This document shows, piece by piece, positions 35,212 to 48,100 of a stretch of 64,000 nucleotides of DNA. Location: the NCBI GenBank assembly GCA_963682025.1, contig OY821518.1, forward strand, positions 231,268,000-231,331,999. Direction: 5' to 3'. The position numbers and the translations under genes were made by a program. A model generated the notes under the pieces. The model saw nothing but the letters and a program-made list of their open reading frames with translations, searched no databases and was not told the DNA's origin. This stretch comes from Cordilura impudica (Eukaryota > Arthropoda > Insecta > Diptera > Scathophagidae). Position 1 is the stretch's first letter. Each line of letters opens with the position of its first letter.

Positions 35212-38200
35212 ATAATATCAATGCTTAAACTAGGCCCTATAAATTTGAAGTTAACTAAATTATTTTTACAAAATTTAAAATGTGTGATGTACGTACATAC
35301 AAGTTTTTGTATACAAATTTTGAAGTTAATTATTAGTTATTATCATACAAATATAATGATATGATAAATGGTTATCTTATCCATCGAGCTAATATTATTA
35401 ACCATTTGGGAGTTGCAATTGGTTCATTATCCGAAGAAGCTCAAGAGGCATCCAACAAAATTTTTAGATCTGCAAGGCTAAATAATAGCAGAAATGTATC
35501 AAGAAAATTAAATAATGAAGACGTATTTCACTACCTTTTAATATCCTCAGATCCGTTAATAAGTAGTATTAGAATTAAGAAAGAGAAAAATAACACCGAG
35601 TTGCTTCCAGAGGCCTTAGAATTAGTTGTTTAGTTTATATTAGTTTAGTTTGGTTTAGTTAAAAAAAAGCTGTTATCTATACAAATATGAAATAAATTTA
35701 GTTTAAATATGTTGTTTAATGTGTTAGTTATTTTTAAAAAAATCTCATAAGTATTTTAGGATTCACCCATTTTTAATTTTTGAAATCTGATGTCAGTTTC
35801 GTGTTCAGCGGCCCCAAAAACCCCCGAGTACCAAGTTTCAAGCCAATCCTAGCATAAAGAAAAAATTTTTCCGCCATATTGGATCCGCCATTTTGAATTT
35901 TAAAAATGTGATGTCAGATTCGTGTTCAGCGTCCCCAAAAACCCCCCGAGTACCAAATTTTAAGCCAATCCGAGCATTAGTAAAAAATTTGGCCGCCATA
36001 TTGGATCCGCCATTTTCAATTTTTTAAATCTGATATAAGATTCGGGTTCAGCGACCCTAAAAACCTCCGAGTACCCTGTTATAAAAGTTTCGGTGAAGAA
36101 ATAAAAAAGTTATAGATTTTTAATCGCTTTTGACCACTGTGCAATGCTGTAAGAAATAATACCAGTTAAGTTTTCCTCTGAGCAAAATTTTGTGTTTGGA
36201 TATTCGCTATAAAATTTCAAGCGATATTTTTTCGATAACATTTTAACCTTCTATCTGTTATTTTAATTGGTTATTTTAGCCCTTTTTTTAAAAATTAACA
36301 AAAAAAATCCACAAATCGGACGTTTCAATTTTTGTAATGTTCCATGAATAAGTTCAGTTTGCAATTTTTCTAGGGGTCGTCTAAGACTAAAAGTTCATAT
36401 CGGGGCATCTTAATGCCGAAGGAAGCTTAAATTCAAATATTTACTAAAATTTTACCAGATATTTATTTTGTAACATTTTAACCCATTTTCATAGTTCATT
36501 TTAGTTGATTTTTTTTTTAAATTAGAGAAATGTTCACAAAAAGTGTGCTTAGTCCAGAAAATGCTTAAGCCGAAGAAAGCCAAATTTCAAATTTGCACTT
36601 GTAAATGTAAAAAAGTCATTCCTTTTCTTAAAAAAATAAAATAAAATTTTAAAAGACCAGGAACGAGACCGCACCGCAACACAGCACCAAAAGGTTCGAG
36701 GGTTTACTGTACTTACTTCATACAATATTGTTACCCAGTGTAATTTTATTTTTTTTAAATAAATTTCGCAGTTAGCGCAATTTTTGAAATTTTCTAAGAA
36801 TAAGATGAGAACGCAAATATTTGGCTTTTGTAACATTACTATTTTATTTAATTTATTTAATTCGGTATCCCACCCAACAAAGACATGTGATCTTCAAACA
36901 GAGCGGGTTCTAATATATGTTAAATTGATTTATGATGTACAATGAAACTTAAAGCTATTATCTCAATATTTAAATTTAATTAAAAAAGAATTAAAAAAAA
37001 AATAAATAAAAATAACTGACTTTAAATAGAAATATTTAGCATTAAAAATAAAAACATCCATATAAGTAAGAAAAAATTAAATAAAAATTGATAAATTAAT
37101 AATAAAACAAGTAAGAGTGTTAAATTCGGCTGTGCCGAATTTTTTGATATCCTCCACCTGAGTCTTCAATTTTTAATTTTTAATTTTTGTGTTTTCCATT
37201 TACCATTTTTCATTATTCATTTTTCAATTTTCATTTTCCAACTTCCATTTTTAATTTTACATTTTACATTTTACATTTTACATTTTACATTTTACATTTT
37301 ACATTTTGCATTTTACATTTTACATTTTACATTTTACATTTTATATTTTACATTTTACATTTTACATTTTACATTTTACATTTTACATTTTACATTTTAC
37401 ATTTTACATTTTACGTTTTACATTTTACATTTTACATTTTACATTTTACATTTTACATTTTACATTTTACATATTACATTTTACATTTTACATTTTACAT
37501 TTTACATTTTACATTTTACATTTTACATTTTACATTTTACATTTTACATTTTACATTTTACATATTACATTTTACATTTTACATTTTACATTTTACATTT
37601 TACATTTTACATTTTACATATTACATTTTACATTTTACATTTTACATTTTACATTTTACATTTTACATTTTACATTTTACATTTTACATTTTACATTTTA
37701 CATTTTACATTTTACATTTTACATTTTACATTTTACATTTTACATTTTACATTTGACATTTTACATTTTACATTTTACATTTTACATTTCACATATTACA
37801 TTTTACATTTTACATTTTACATTTTACATTTTACATTTTACATTTTACATTTTACATTTTACATTTTACATTTTACATTTTCCATTTTCTGTTTTTCATT
37901 TTCCATTTCCCATTCTCCATTTTCCATTTTCATTTTCTATTTTCCATTTTTCATTTTCCGTTTTTCATTTTTATTATTTAGTTTCCATTTTTTCTTTCAT
38001 AATGGCGATTTTTTTTTATTATAACGTGATAACGATAAAAAAAAATATGTGGCAATACTACTAACATGAGCTATGTTATTGTGTTCTTGGTATTGTTAAT
38101 ATATGTATATGCATAATTTTTTTGTGGCATTTTTTTATGTTGTTGTACAATTATAATGTTCAACCACTAAATTGTTACAACAAACACACTGGGTTTTATG

Positions 38201-41200
38201 TTTTTTTTTAGAGGTATCTACATATTTTTGCTCGTATCTAATCACGATGATGCCCGATTTAGCCAATTTTCAATACCAATCTGCTGGGAATTATGGCAAA
38301 TGATATTATTGTAGCCTTATCCAGTTAGATGGCTTTTTTTGTGAATGAGCGTGATTTCAACAGACAGACGGACAGACGGACATCGCTATATCGACTCGAG
38401 CTGTGATAAGGATCAAGAATATATATACTTTATGGGATCGGAAATTAGTTTTTCGATGCGTTACAAACGGAATGACAAACCTTTATATACCCTCTGCCAC
38501 TGACGTGTGGAGGGTATAAAAAAGGATAAGATATGAAAACAAATATAAAATAAAGAATGAAATCAAAAACTAACAATGCAATTTTGATGTATAAAATATA
38601 GAAAAATTACAATACTACTTAGAATAAAAAAAAAAAACAAAAGAAAAAGAGGAGAAAAAAAATATTTATATATTAACTTAAAAGCTATTTTGACAATTGT
38701 TAATTTTATGTAATGTAGATGAGGTGTAAAAACAACAATTCCTATTTGTATCGCTCGAAAATTATTTTCTTAAAAAGTGAGACGTTGCTAACTTCTTTAA
38801 TTGTAGAGGGTAAACTATTCCAAAGACGTACTGCAAATATGAAAAGCTGCCATTCAGATACCAAAGTATGGTGCCGAAATTGTATTAAATTGTTTTTTCT
38901 TCGGAGCCTACTAAAACGCAAACGTTTATAAAGATATTCTGGTTCTTGATTTATAATAATTTTGTGTAAAAAAATGAGTGATTTTATTTTTAGTAGGTCA
39001 TCAAAATTGACCCCATAGATTATCTTTGAGTAGGAAGAAATGTGATCGAACCTTCTGAGACCAAAAAAGTACCTTGCGATATTGTTTAACCTGGTTCTAT
39101 TCCTAGCGTCGCAACTTGCAAAGATTTCACATGCATAAAGTAATGTCGGTATTAGGTAGGTCTTAGCTAGTAGTAAACGAATACTACCTGGGGTGCAATA
39201 TTGAAGGTTCCAGAGAGTTTGCAACATTGAATAGGTTTTTCCACACGCCGCTGCAATGTGATCTGACCAGGTAAGATTTTTGTTAAAAACAACACCCAGA
39301 TTTTTGGCTCGTTCGACAATATCAATTTGCTGATCATTTAAATAAATGTTTGGGTTTACTGGTATTCTAGTTAATCTATTACGCATCAGAACGCACTTGG
39401 TTTTTAAAGGGTTAAGGCTAAAACCGTTTGCAACCGCCCACTTTGAGATTCGTTTTAAATCATCATTCAGTTTTCTAATGCAGTCCTCAATTTTTCCTTT
39501 TTTGCTGCTAATGTACAGATGTACATCATCGGCATACATTCTTACATTGCAGTGGATTAACTGTTTAGGGAGGTCAGTAGCATATATTGAGAAAAGGAGG
39601 GGACCAAGAATAGAACCCTGTGGAACGCCTCTTGAAACAGGAAGAAACGCTGATGCTGTATTATTTATTTCTACGCATTGAACGCGATTTACTAAATAAG
39701 ATGTCATAAGTGCAACTGATGTTGGGGAAAAGTGGATCATTTTCTTAAGTTTTTGCAGGAGGACTGTGTGATCCACTATAGTTATGAGAGTTTTGGAACA
39801 TGAGGAGTTGCGGAACAGGTCGTAAGTATCATATGGCAATAGTTTTGTTCCAATTACCTTCAAATGGTTTTCTCTTTTTCGAATTAGCACTGATCGCGTC
39901 AACATGCATTCTAGATGTCTCTGCAGATTGTGAGTTAGATTGCTCTTCAAAAAGTTTTGTTAGTGGTTTTTTCCATTTGTACTTGTGTTTTTTGTTTTCA
40001 CAAAGGTATATATTTGGGTATATATGTGTATATCAGCTTTTTGATGGTCGATTTTATCGAAATAAAAAAGAGCATTTTTTCAGATTTTTTAAAGGTCGGG
40101 CGGGGATAAAATCGATTGCAGCGAGCGAAGCCGTTCCGATCTTTAAAATAGTTTGAGCCATATAAATTCATATTCCGCTTTGAGATAGCAAAAATCAAAA
40201 TAAACGTTTTTGGCCCAACTACAAATCATTCATTGGAGAATGGCTTTTCAACACACAAAAGGAATTTAACATAAATAATCGATGACGCAGTGGCATTTTG
40301 TAGAATTGGAGAAAAGTGAGGAGTGATAGCGCTACCAGCGAAGTGAAAATCATTTCAAGCTCTTTAAAGCCAGAAGAAGTCTTCTTTCTACATTATCTGC
40401 AAAGAAACCCTGCCGACGAATTAAAAAAAAAAAAAGCTTAATCCTTTGTAATACTTGGGATCGAGCTGGGCGTTTGAAGTGTGCCCATTTAACAGCAGGC
40501 TATTGCAGCTTCGTTCATTGCGAATAGAGTTAAATATTTTTGATTTATTTTTCTACAACTAAAATGAAAATTATTTATCATAATTAGCCAGTTTTTTTTT
40601 ATCAATTTTAATAATTTTAAGATTTTAAATGTCAACTAAATTTCTCAGCCAGAAGTTAGGTGAGAATACATTTAATATATTATATATATTAAGGTACGCA
40701 AAAAAATTTTTTTGGTGGTATTTTTGTCACAAAAAAAATTCAGAACCACAACTGCCCGCTCTTTACCAATATTCCACTTTTTAAATGGTATGTTTAAAAA
40801 AAATACATTTTGTTTTTTTAATGATTTGCAATATTGTTAGTTAAGTCTATTGGACATCTTAAGTTAATACAAAAAATTTAAGTTAAAAAAATGATTGCTT
40901 TATTGGAAAATTATTCTTAACAAAAATGAGTGACTTGTTTTAAAACTTATTTCAGTTTTTTCAAAAAATAGTGTTCATACAAAACTAATTTTTATTATGA
41001 TACTTCTGAGAGGTCAGAAATAGCATTTTTTTTTTTTTATTAAAGTAAATTTATTTGTGATTTATGATGTTATTTTCATTAAATAATTGTCTTAATTTTT
41101 TTTTTATTTAGTTTTTGGTGCTGTCATAAAATAAGCTATTTAGATTTTGTTTAACATTCTCTTATTTTTTTTTATTAAAAGTTTTTATTCGGTTTTTCTT

Positions 41201-41308
41201 TATTTCACTGATTTATAAATTTTTAAAATTTTTTGATAATTATTTATCTATTGACTCCATTCTACTCACAGTAAACAATACCAACGCTAAAACTAACAAC
41301 CACTTCAT
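30956..41308 (-). CDS. Secreted leucine-rich-repeat protein, four coding exons
   Basis: Exon 1 (41308-41270) codes a 13-residue hydrophobic start MKWLLVLALVLFT and ends at donor GTGAGT in phase 0. Exon 2 is 33494-32912 (acceptor ACATTCTAG; donor GTAAGA, phase 1). Exon 3 is 32729-31843 (acceptor ATTTTTAG; donor GTAATT). Exon 4 is 31780-30956, including the stop. All phases agree, giving 777 aa. After the signal peptide comes a polar stretch, a Cys-rich block (CPQGCVCQY, about residues 98-106) and LRRs (LQHLSLERNDIS, LKTLSLAHNAI, LQVLDLSDNRL, LEEIYLNDNQL). A cysteine-rich LRR cap (NPWKCSCDMYNW) and a Lys/Gln/Asn-rich tail follow. No membrane segment follows, so it is probably secreted. The ligand is unknown. 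Exon 1 is the least certain part: it is short and 7.8 kb away. The gene is nested, reversed, in the colt intron. Confidence 0.85.
33742..34846 (-). mobile_element. Tc1-like element in the LRR gene intron
   Basis: The left end is CAGTGAGTGACAATGCAATG after TA, and the right end (reverse complement) is TTTTAATGATGACAAAACGA. Both continue GGAAACTT. Minus-strand fragments of the transposase lie at 34434-34622 (start MARKKFCEELK, helix-turn-helix) and 34156-34374 (KEHMNWSRWNWNTALFSDAF, holding the first catalytic Asp in FSDAF). The two are out of frame and the DDE triad is incomplete, so the copy is inactive. Confidence 0.82.
35340..36141 (+). pseudogene. 5'-truncated Transib-type (RAG1-related) element
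   Basis: An open stretch at 35361-35633 carries the C-terminal Transib signature: AIGSLSEEAQEASNK, with the catalytic-Glu region, then NNEDVFHYLLISSDPLISS. The right terminus CACTGTG lies at 36135-36141; reversed it is CACAGTGGTCAAAAG, an RSS-heptamer-like Transib end. The N-terminal and Asp-bearing parts and the left terminus are absent. Its terminal sequence differs after CACAGTGG from the 45-kb element, so it belongs to another Transib family. Confidence 0.8.
37107..38519 (-). repeat. Family R copy enclosing a 7-bp satellite
   Basis: Reversed orientation. At 37107-37165 the 3' terminus is seen (AACAAGTAAGAGTGTTAAAT, hairpin TTCGGCTGTGCCGAA). At 38480-38519 the 5' terminus is seen (ATACCCTCTGCC ... 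GTGGAGGGTATAAA). In between lie GACAGACGGACAGACGGACA (about 38363) and the 7-bp array. This is one of the few copies with both ends. Confidence 0.7.
37255..37885. repeat. (TTTTACA)n heptanucleotide array
   Basis: About 90 units of 7 bp, mostly perfect, with scattered variants (TATTACA, TTTTGCA). Flanking 100-bp zones (37180-37255 and 37885-37980) are TTTTCATTTTCC-like decayed versions. The long + strand open frames with a repeating FTFYILH pattern arise because the unit has no stop in two frames; they are not genes. Confidence 0.93.
38742..39950 (-). pseudogene. LINE reverse-transcriptase fragment (5'-truncated)
   Basis: A 402-codon open frame contains reverse-transcriptase blocks in order: SRGVPQGSILGPLLFSIYAT, then VRMYADDVHLY with the catalytic YADD, then WAVANGFSLNPLKTKC and NLGVVFNKNLTWSDHI. 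A C-terminal region common in Jockey-like LINEs follows. The N-terminal RT blocks and endonuclease are missing. The first 50 residues do not read like RT and may be a rearranged junction. The first four hundred codons are open, so decay is slight, but the truncation makes it inactive. Clade assignment is tentative. Nothing further was seen in 39951-41269. Confidence 0.88.
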
Positions 41309-43060
41309 ATTTAATGATTTTAAAATATTTTCTTTAAACGGTCTTTTCACAAAATAAAATTTTAAGCAAACATATTTTTAAAAATGTGGTTTTTGAATTT
41401 TAATCAAGCGCATTTGTAAACCATATAATAGTTTCGACCCGATAGTGTCGTGACTTGGCGTGCTGAAAAGACGATATAAAACTAAATAAGATTTTTTATG
41501 CAGAAAACATCTACCGCCTCCATTAAATTACAGAAATAAAAAGATTAAAATTGTATTATTTTTATAGCTGTATTGTATTGTTTATATGAAGGAAATCACG
41601 ACGTTAAGGATGTTGTTATCGGCTAAAAAATGTGTGTTCTTAAATATGTTGGCATATTATAAAACTACAGTTGTTTCCGCTTAGTTGCGACACGTTTAAT
41701 TGCAATTATGTCAAGTAAATGAACGTAAAAATACAATTTAAACGAGTTTGATAAAGTGTTAAATCACTTCGTTCATGTACTGTTAAGAGCTCTCTTGCAA
41801 CATATGTGAAAACTCAGAAATGTGTCATAAATTTTTTTGCAACATTCATTGTCTGTCTATTTGTGCATACATTTTGTTGTTGGTAAAGCTCTTGAAACAT
41901 GTTGCTGACCTTTTTCCTATATATATATGTATATGTGTATGAGAAGCAGTGTTTTTTTGCTTATAAATGCTTCAGAAAAATGTCGTACACATTTTTAATT
42001 TTCCATAAATGTTTCATGAGTATTTAAGGAAAGTGAATATAAAAAAAAATAAATAAATAAAATTAAATAGATTACCTGCTGTTGTAACTATTTATACGAA
42101 CAAAATTAAATTGCTTAAATGCATTGCTAAAAAATAAGCGATAACCTAAGTTAAATAAATGCAACAAGTTTAATGCTTCCATGCTCTCCCTTAGTATTCT
42201 GAGTGTGGTTCTAAGGTGTGTTGCTAAAATGTCGATGTTCATTTAAGCGGGGATCACTGTACTGTACTCCGAATAGATTTACATACATTAAAAATAAATT
42301 GTTTTTGTGTTATTAAAAAAAGAAAACAATTCAGCAATTGTAAAATAATTATATGCATATAAAATATACTACTCTAACATTAAAACAAATATTTCGTGTT
42401 ATGCAACCCAGATTCAAAATAATTTCGCATAATATGATATTTTCTCGAGCTAAGAATTGCTATGTTTTATATAATAGTTAAATAGATTATGAACCTGGGT
42501 CTATGCGATATGCGCTTTAACACATTCATATTAAATCTCTGTACTGCTTAAGAAGAATCAGTTTTTATACCACATGGCTTTATTGTGTTACTAATTGCAG
42601 ATTTCACAATACTAACAATATAACATTTGTTTTTAGAGTTATTTATGCATTTATATTTCTAATTTCCACTATTCTCATTTTCGTAAGATATAATTATTTT
42701 GCTTAGATTAACTAATATGTATATCGAAGTATTAAGGCTTTTATCTTTAATAATAGTGTTGCGAGTATTTAAAAAATAAGAACAAAATATATTCTGAAAG
42801 TAGATTAACATATACTTATGTATGTACGTTTGTATATGTATATTGATTGAAAATATGTAACATTCATATTAACATTTTACTAATTTGCTATAATTTAAAT
42901 TTTGTATACAACTTGTCGATAAAACTTATTTTCTATTTTCTTTATGTGTCACTGCCAAGATATCTTAGGAAAATAGCGGCTTTAAAAGTGTCATTAGCTT
43001 AAACTTTTTTTGACATTTGGTCGACAAATTAAATAGCACACATTAGTTAAAATTAAATAT
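41309..43060. other. AT-rich region upstream of the LRR gene
   Basis: The LRR gene promoter should lie here, read leftwards from about 41330-41500, but no clear TATA or initiator could be chosen. The rest is AT-rich with no recognisable coding sequence or repeat ends. It is still inside the proposed large colt intron. Confidence 0.35.
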
Positions 43061-43069
43061 CCTTTTATT

Positions 43070-43909
43070 TTCTTAAAAAAAATATTGAAATTCAAATGTT
43101 TACGTTGCTCCATAGATCCCCGATCGGGTTTAGATCCGGGGTTTACGTCGTGCCATTGTACAAGATCGATGTTTTTGCTTTGCAGTATGGTTAGGATCGT
43201 TATTTTGTACCTACTTCCATTTAAGAGGCATTTTTCCCTCTACATAAGACATAAGATGGCGTCTGCTAAAATGTTTTTGTATACTTTTGATCCACAGTGC
43301 CCTCTATACGCGTAATTGAATCCACTCCATACCATTAGACTAATATACATATGTACATCCTCCACCATGTTTCACCGTTATTAATGTGTGTATGGGATAA
43401 AATTCTGAATTTGGACTCCGGCTCACATACCTTTTTCCATCTGATCTAATACACATCCTCCACCATGTTTCACCAATTTTCAGGTTTTTTAAATAATCCT
43501 TAGCAAATTTTAAACGTTTCGTTCTGTTTTTTAGGCACGTGTGGTTTTTTCTGGCAATGTGCCCAACGAAATATTTTCACGCAGTCTGTTGTTAATTGTG
43601 CTTGTGGATAAATGAAAGAAAATTTTTTCCTGAATTTGTTCCCGAATTCTGGGCACAGTCAAAGAGGGATCCATCCGCCTTACACATTCGAATTATAGCA
43701 TAGTTGATTCTCTCGGTCTTCTTTCTACGCCATTTTTAATAATGTTATCTGTAGTTTTAGTTTTTTGTAGTGTTTGATAGCATTATACACTTTCTTTCTG
43801 GAACATTTCATTTTGTGGGCTATTTGTGTGTACGTCAGCTTGTCTTTAATATGTTCAAGGACAAATCTTAGAGATTCAGGATTTGATTGCTTTGCTCGTC
43901 CCATCCTTG

Positions 43910-43948
<39 letters not shown>

Positions 43949-43970
43949 ATATTTTCTATATTTTTTATAA
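43070..43970 (-). pseudogene. Decayed Tc1/Tc3-like transposase
   Basis: Read leftwards from about 43905 it starts MGRAKQSNPESL, then DKLTYTQIAHKMKCSRKK, the DNA-binding region. Later pieces include a GGGDVY-like patch near 43370-43460 and NNDPNHTAK near 43170-43190, the second catalytic-Asp motif. Many stops and shifts intervene. An (AT)n tract of about 32 bases adjoins its start at 43916. Confidence 0.65.
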
Positions 43971-44495
43971 AAATATATTTTTTTATTTTTATGTAGAAAA
44001 TTTTCATGTTCTATTTTAAATGTACGCTTCATTAGCACAATTGATCCAACTTTAACATTTTTCTATTTAAAACTGTATAAAAATAACAACACTTGAAAGA
44101 AAAAATAACTGTAAAAAGAATTAATTACATGATAACAACAAAATAAGTAATGAGAAATTGAAATTTTTGATAGACTTAAGTGAAGATCGGGAATCTGCTT
44201 TATAAGGGGACTCTGACAAAATTTTCTTACAGGGTTTATTTTTGTACTACTAATAAGTGGGTGTAATAAACACACACCAACCAAATTAGACACAGATCTC
44301 TATAATACATTGGATTTTATGGCAATTTAAGTAAGTCCATCTCATAGGGGTCATTTGTATGGTTAGGGTCTGAACATGCACAGATTTTTACCAATTTCAA
44401 TAGCGTTCATCCTATGGTCAATAAAAGCTTATATACAAAATTTCATGAAAGTATATTCATATTTGCGACCTATAGTTTGATTACAACGTTTAATC

Positions 44496-44867
44496 CCTAG
44501 ACACATTCACTGCGAGTTGCGAGTGCGAGTAAAAATAAGCTATTGTGCTTTTACAAAATCATCAAAATGCTTTTTACAAATTTTACAATTTTACAAATCT
44601 ACAAGCAAAACAACTTATCATTTCGCAAGTCACAATGCACAATACAATAAATACACACTGATTCTCCTGTTATATGTTCATAAATATGATTTTTGTCGCA
44701 CAGAAAATAGAATCAATTCTATTTCCCTTGCGAGTGTTTTTACACCCTAAGCTGGCAACGCCACACAAAAAAGCTTTACTCTCGATCTCGCTTCCACATT
44801 AGAAAAAATCATACTGTCTCATTCTCGTTTTTTCTCGCACTCGCAACTCGCAATGAATGTGTTTAGG
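44496..44867. mobile_element. MITE with ~40-bp TIRs
   Basis: The left end CCTAGACACATTCACTGCGA continues GTTGCGAGTGCGAG. The right end is its inverse (CTCGCACTCGCAACTCGCAA then TGAATGTGTTTAGG). Two or three mismatches occur in 40 bp. It is 372 bp long and non-coding. The target duplication is unclear, so I do not assign a superfamily. Confidence 0.72.
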
Positions 44868-45185
44868 GCTTTACATGGACACACAGATAGATGGACAGAT
44901 AGACGGACGGACGGACGTACATCAATTTAGAAAGTGATTCTCAGTCGATTGGTATAATATAAGGTCGGACTATGCCAAATATTAGTCTCTGTATGTTAGT
45001 TATAGACTCGAAAACTATTCAACCGAATTTCAGATTTATTTACAAATTGTTGCCAGGGTCAGTGGAAGGTTTAAGTTATAGTTTGGATTAGATTTGGATT
45101 AGTGGGATAACAAGAGATATTTGACAAAATTTTTTTATTAATTTTTTTTTACGCTAAAATAGAATTTCAATCCATCAAAACGTCG

Positions 45186-48100
45186 CACAGTGGCGCCATT
45201 TGAGTTTTTTCGTTGCAAAAATCATATCTTTTGAACCGAATAACATAATTGAACAGTTTAAACAGCATATGATAGATAACTGTTCAGCCTATGAAATGAG
45301 CGTTTGGAAAGGGTGCTACGCTTTGTAGGGGCCTACTTATGGGTTATCAAACTTAAAATTTGTAGAAAAATCAATTTTGTGGTAACTAAAAAAAATTATT
45401 TTTAAATTTTTAGATTGTTTTTATTTTTTTTTTCTTTAACGTTTTATGTTTTAAATTATTACCCAACAAATTAAAAAAAAATTACTTCTTTTTTAAATTT
45501 ATTTTTTCAATTTTCTGTAAAATATTCATCACAATTCGTAAGAGAAGGTATATCTAAAAGACTAATCATTTCTAAACTATAATTATTTTCTAACTCTATT
45601 CGTGACTTCACATGCCGCAGGGAAGAAATAAGTGGATCGGAAGATGCTGCCAACATGTTGATCTATATTTTTTTATAAAATTTGTTAAGAGACTCCTGTG
45701 CTTCTTCAGAAAGCTCTCCAATTGGCAAAGACTGGTACTCAATTATATCTTTGCCATGCGCCAATATTTTATGGACGGTCGGGGTCAACTTCTTCTGTTG
45801 ATACATTTCTGCTAAAAGAGATGCGGTTTTCGATGCATATTCTCTATATTTTGTAGAATTGACATTTTCTTTGCAGTTTAAAACATTCAAGATCGTTCCC
45901 AATCTTTTCACGATTTGATTGTCAATTCCAGTGATTCTAGTTACTGCCTCATCATTTTCAAAAAATCTCCTAGAAGTGTTTCCATCGTTTGAGTTACCGT
46001 ATCCGTGCTTGGGACAGTCTACTTTTAGTCCAACTTCTTTAAAAAAAGCATCCTGTATTTGCTTCTTTCTGATCTTTTCCTTATCCTTTATTGATGTATT
46101 TTCATCGAAGTTTTCCTCCTCTTGTGGTAGGGTATACGCCAGTTTTAGCAAAAACTCCATACACCTTATCCTTGTGTGCAATGGTGACATTCCATATTCG
46201 TAATTCTCCTCGTTTGTAGAATCGTTTAAATTACCAAAGTTCTTCTGACTCTTTTTGCAAATCGGATATGACAATGTTGAGGTTGTTCCTGTCAGTTCGT
46301 TTACGACTTTTCCGTCGACCATGGTCAGGTGGAACTCGTAATTGCATTCAATATATTTTCCTTCTCCAATTTGCAGCTTTGTAGGCTTAATCTTGCTTAT
46401 TTGTTCTTCAATGTCCTTCACCGTGGTCCTTATGAGTTCTGCCGATTCCCTTGCAAACTGAAACATTGATTTTTCCAGTGTAGGGAAACATCAGATTTTA
46501 GCAGCAAAGGAACAACAGATGCCATAAACATATTTCCGTCCGATATTGTAGCGTCATCGGAAGATATCCTTTGCTTATAAACGCTTTGTCCGGATGATCC
46601 ATCGCAGCCCCATTTGCTGATCAATGTCAGTTTCTCAGGAAGAATTTTCACCTCATTTTCAGGAAGACTCTCCAACAACCATTTTGCTGTATGGCCCATG
46701 AGATCCTGCAGATTGGCTTTCACAGAGACTTCCGTAAACTCCGTATGCAGTGGTCGTGAATTTATTTTAGCTTGCGTAATATGCTTGTATCCTGGATGCC
46801 CGTAGTATCTCATATTTTTCTTTGGAAAGTTGTAAGTCCATAAACAAGGCCAAGGCTTCTTCGGAACCATACTTTTTAATGTGTGCGTTTGTGGGCGTGG
46901 GAATGCTTTCCTTAATCCTTTTTAGTCGCAGTGGGCTTGCGTCAGCAACAGATTTTGTAATCTGCGACCTAACTCTTTCACTATCCTTTGTATATTTAAT
47001 AGACAGCGCGTCCGATAAATGCTTCGTGGTCAAGTCATTGGTGGCATCGGCAAGTTTCCTCTTTCTTGTGAAAATGGAACACTCCTCAATACTTTTTTTT
47101 GGCCTTCCTTTTGCTCCTCTGGTTAATGTGGTGGGTTTATCTACTGCCAATATATCCAGGATGGTGTCTTCATTAAGCCAGTCCTCGTATTTGGAGTTGA
47201 AGTTCTGAATGGTTCGATTAGATTTCACCCATTTTGCCTTAATATTTGCATATATCAGATAAAAATTATTTTTTATAATTTCGCTTCTCTCAATATTTCC
47301 GTATAAGCTATCAAGTTCTTCTAAAGCAGCTTCCGTGAAAAACTTTGGTGTGGCTGACCTTCTAAACAGTTCAAATAATTTTAAATTGTTCAACGCCATG
47401 TTTTCAGTACTTAAATTGTTTAACGCCATGGTTTCAGTACTTGTTGTGCCAACTTTCAGTCGTAGGCTTATGCTACCATGCCTAAAAATTTACCTGTTCC
47501 CTGCATACATATGGATTTAGGCTGAATTATGCAATTTTGATATTATACTCGTGTCTAAATAAGATTTGTGCCTACCTGGAGGGACCATAAGTCAATATTG
47601 TTCTTGACTATTTGTACTCCAAAGTAATTTTTAAGTGAGGTGCGTACCTGTGAATTTTAATGAGTAGTTTTTTGTGCATCCTGTGTCTGTAACAGAATAT
47701 TGGGAGTAGACTTTGGCAGAGGCTCACAGGTAGGCAACCGAGTTAAAATGCAATTTTCAAACTATTAGATCAAACTACTGTCAGTCAAAAAATGTAAGGG
47801 ATGCACGCCATACAATTTCTGCAACCATGTCTTTTTAACCTTTTTTACCTCTAGAAGCCAAACGGGCACGTACGGGCAGATAAAACATTTTGAATTATGT
47901 AAAGAAATAATCAAATATGGCAAATATAGAAAAATACAGATTTTTTTTATTTTCCGTCAAAGTTGAAAAATAGTGAAAAAAACGGATAGTTTTTAAATAG
48001 TGATTTACCAGGAGAAACACAAAGCAAACAGTTTATTTTTTTTTTTTATCATTATCCATCTAATCAATCAACACAAACGAAAAATAAGGCGATTCGTTAC

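Noticed and set aside
37187..38064. Long + strand frames with a repeating FTFYILH pattern
   Set aside because: Translation of a 7-bp satellite. No start context, domains or non-repeat coding flank.
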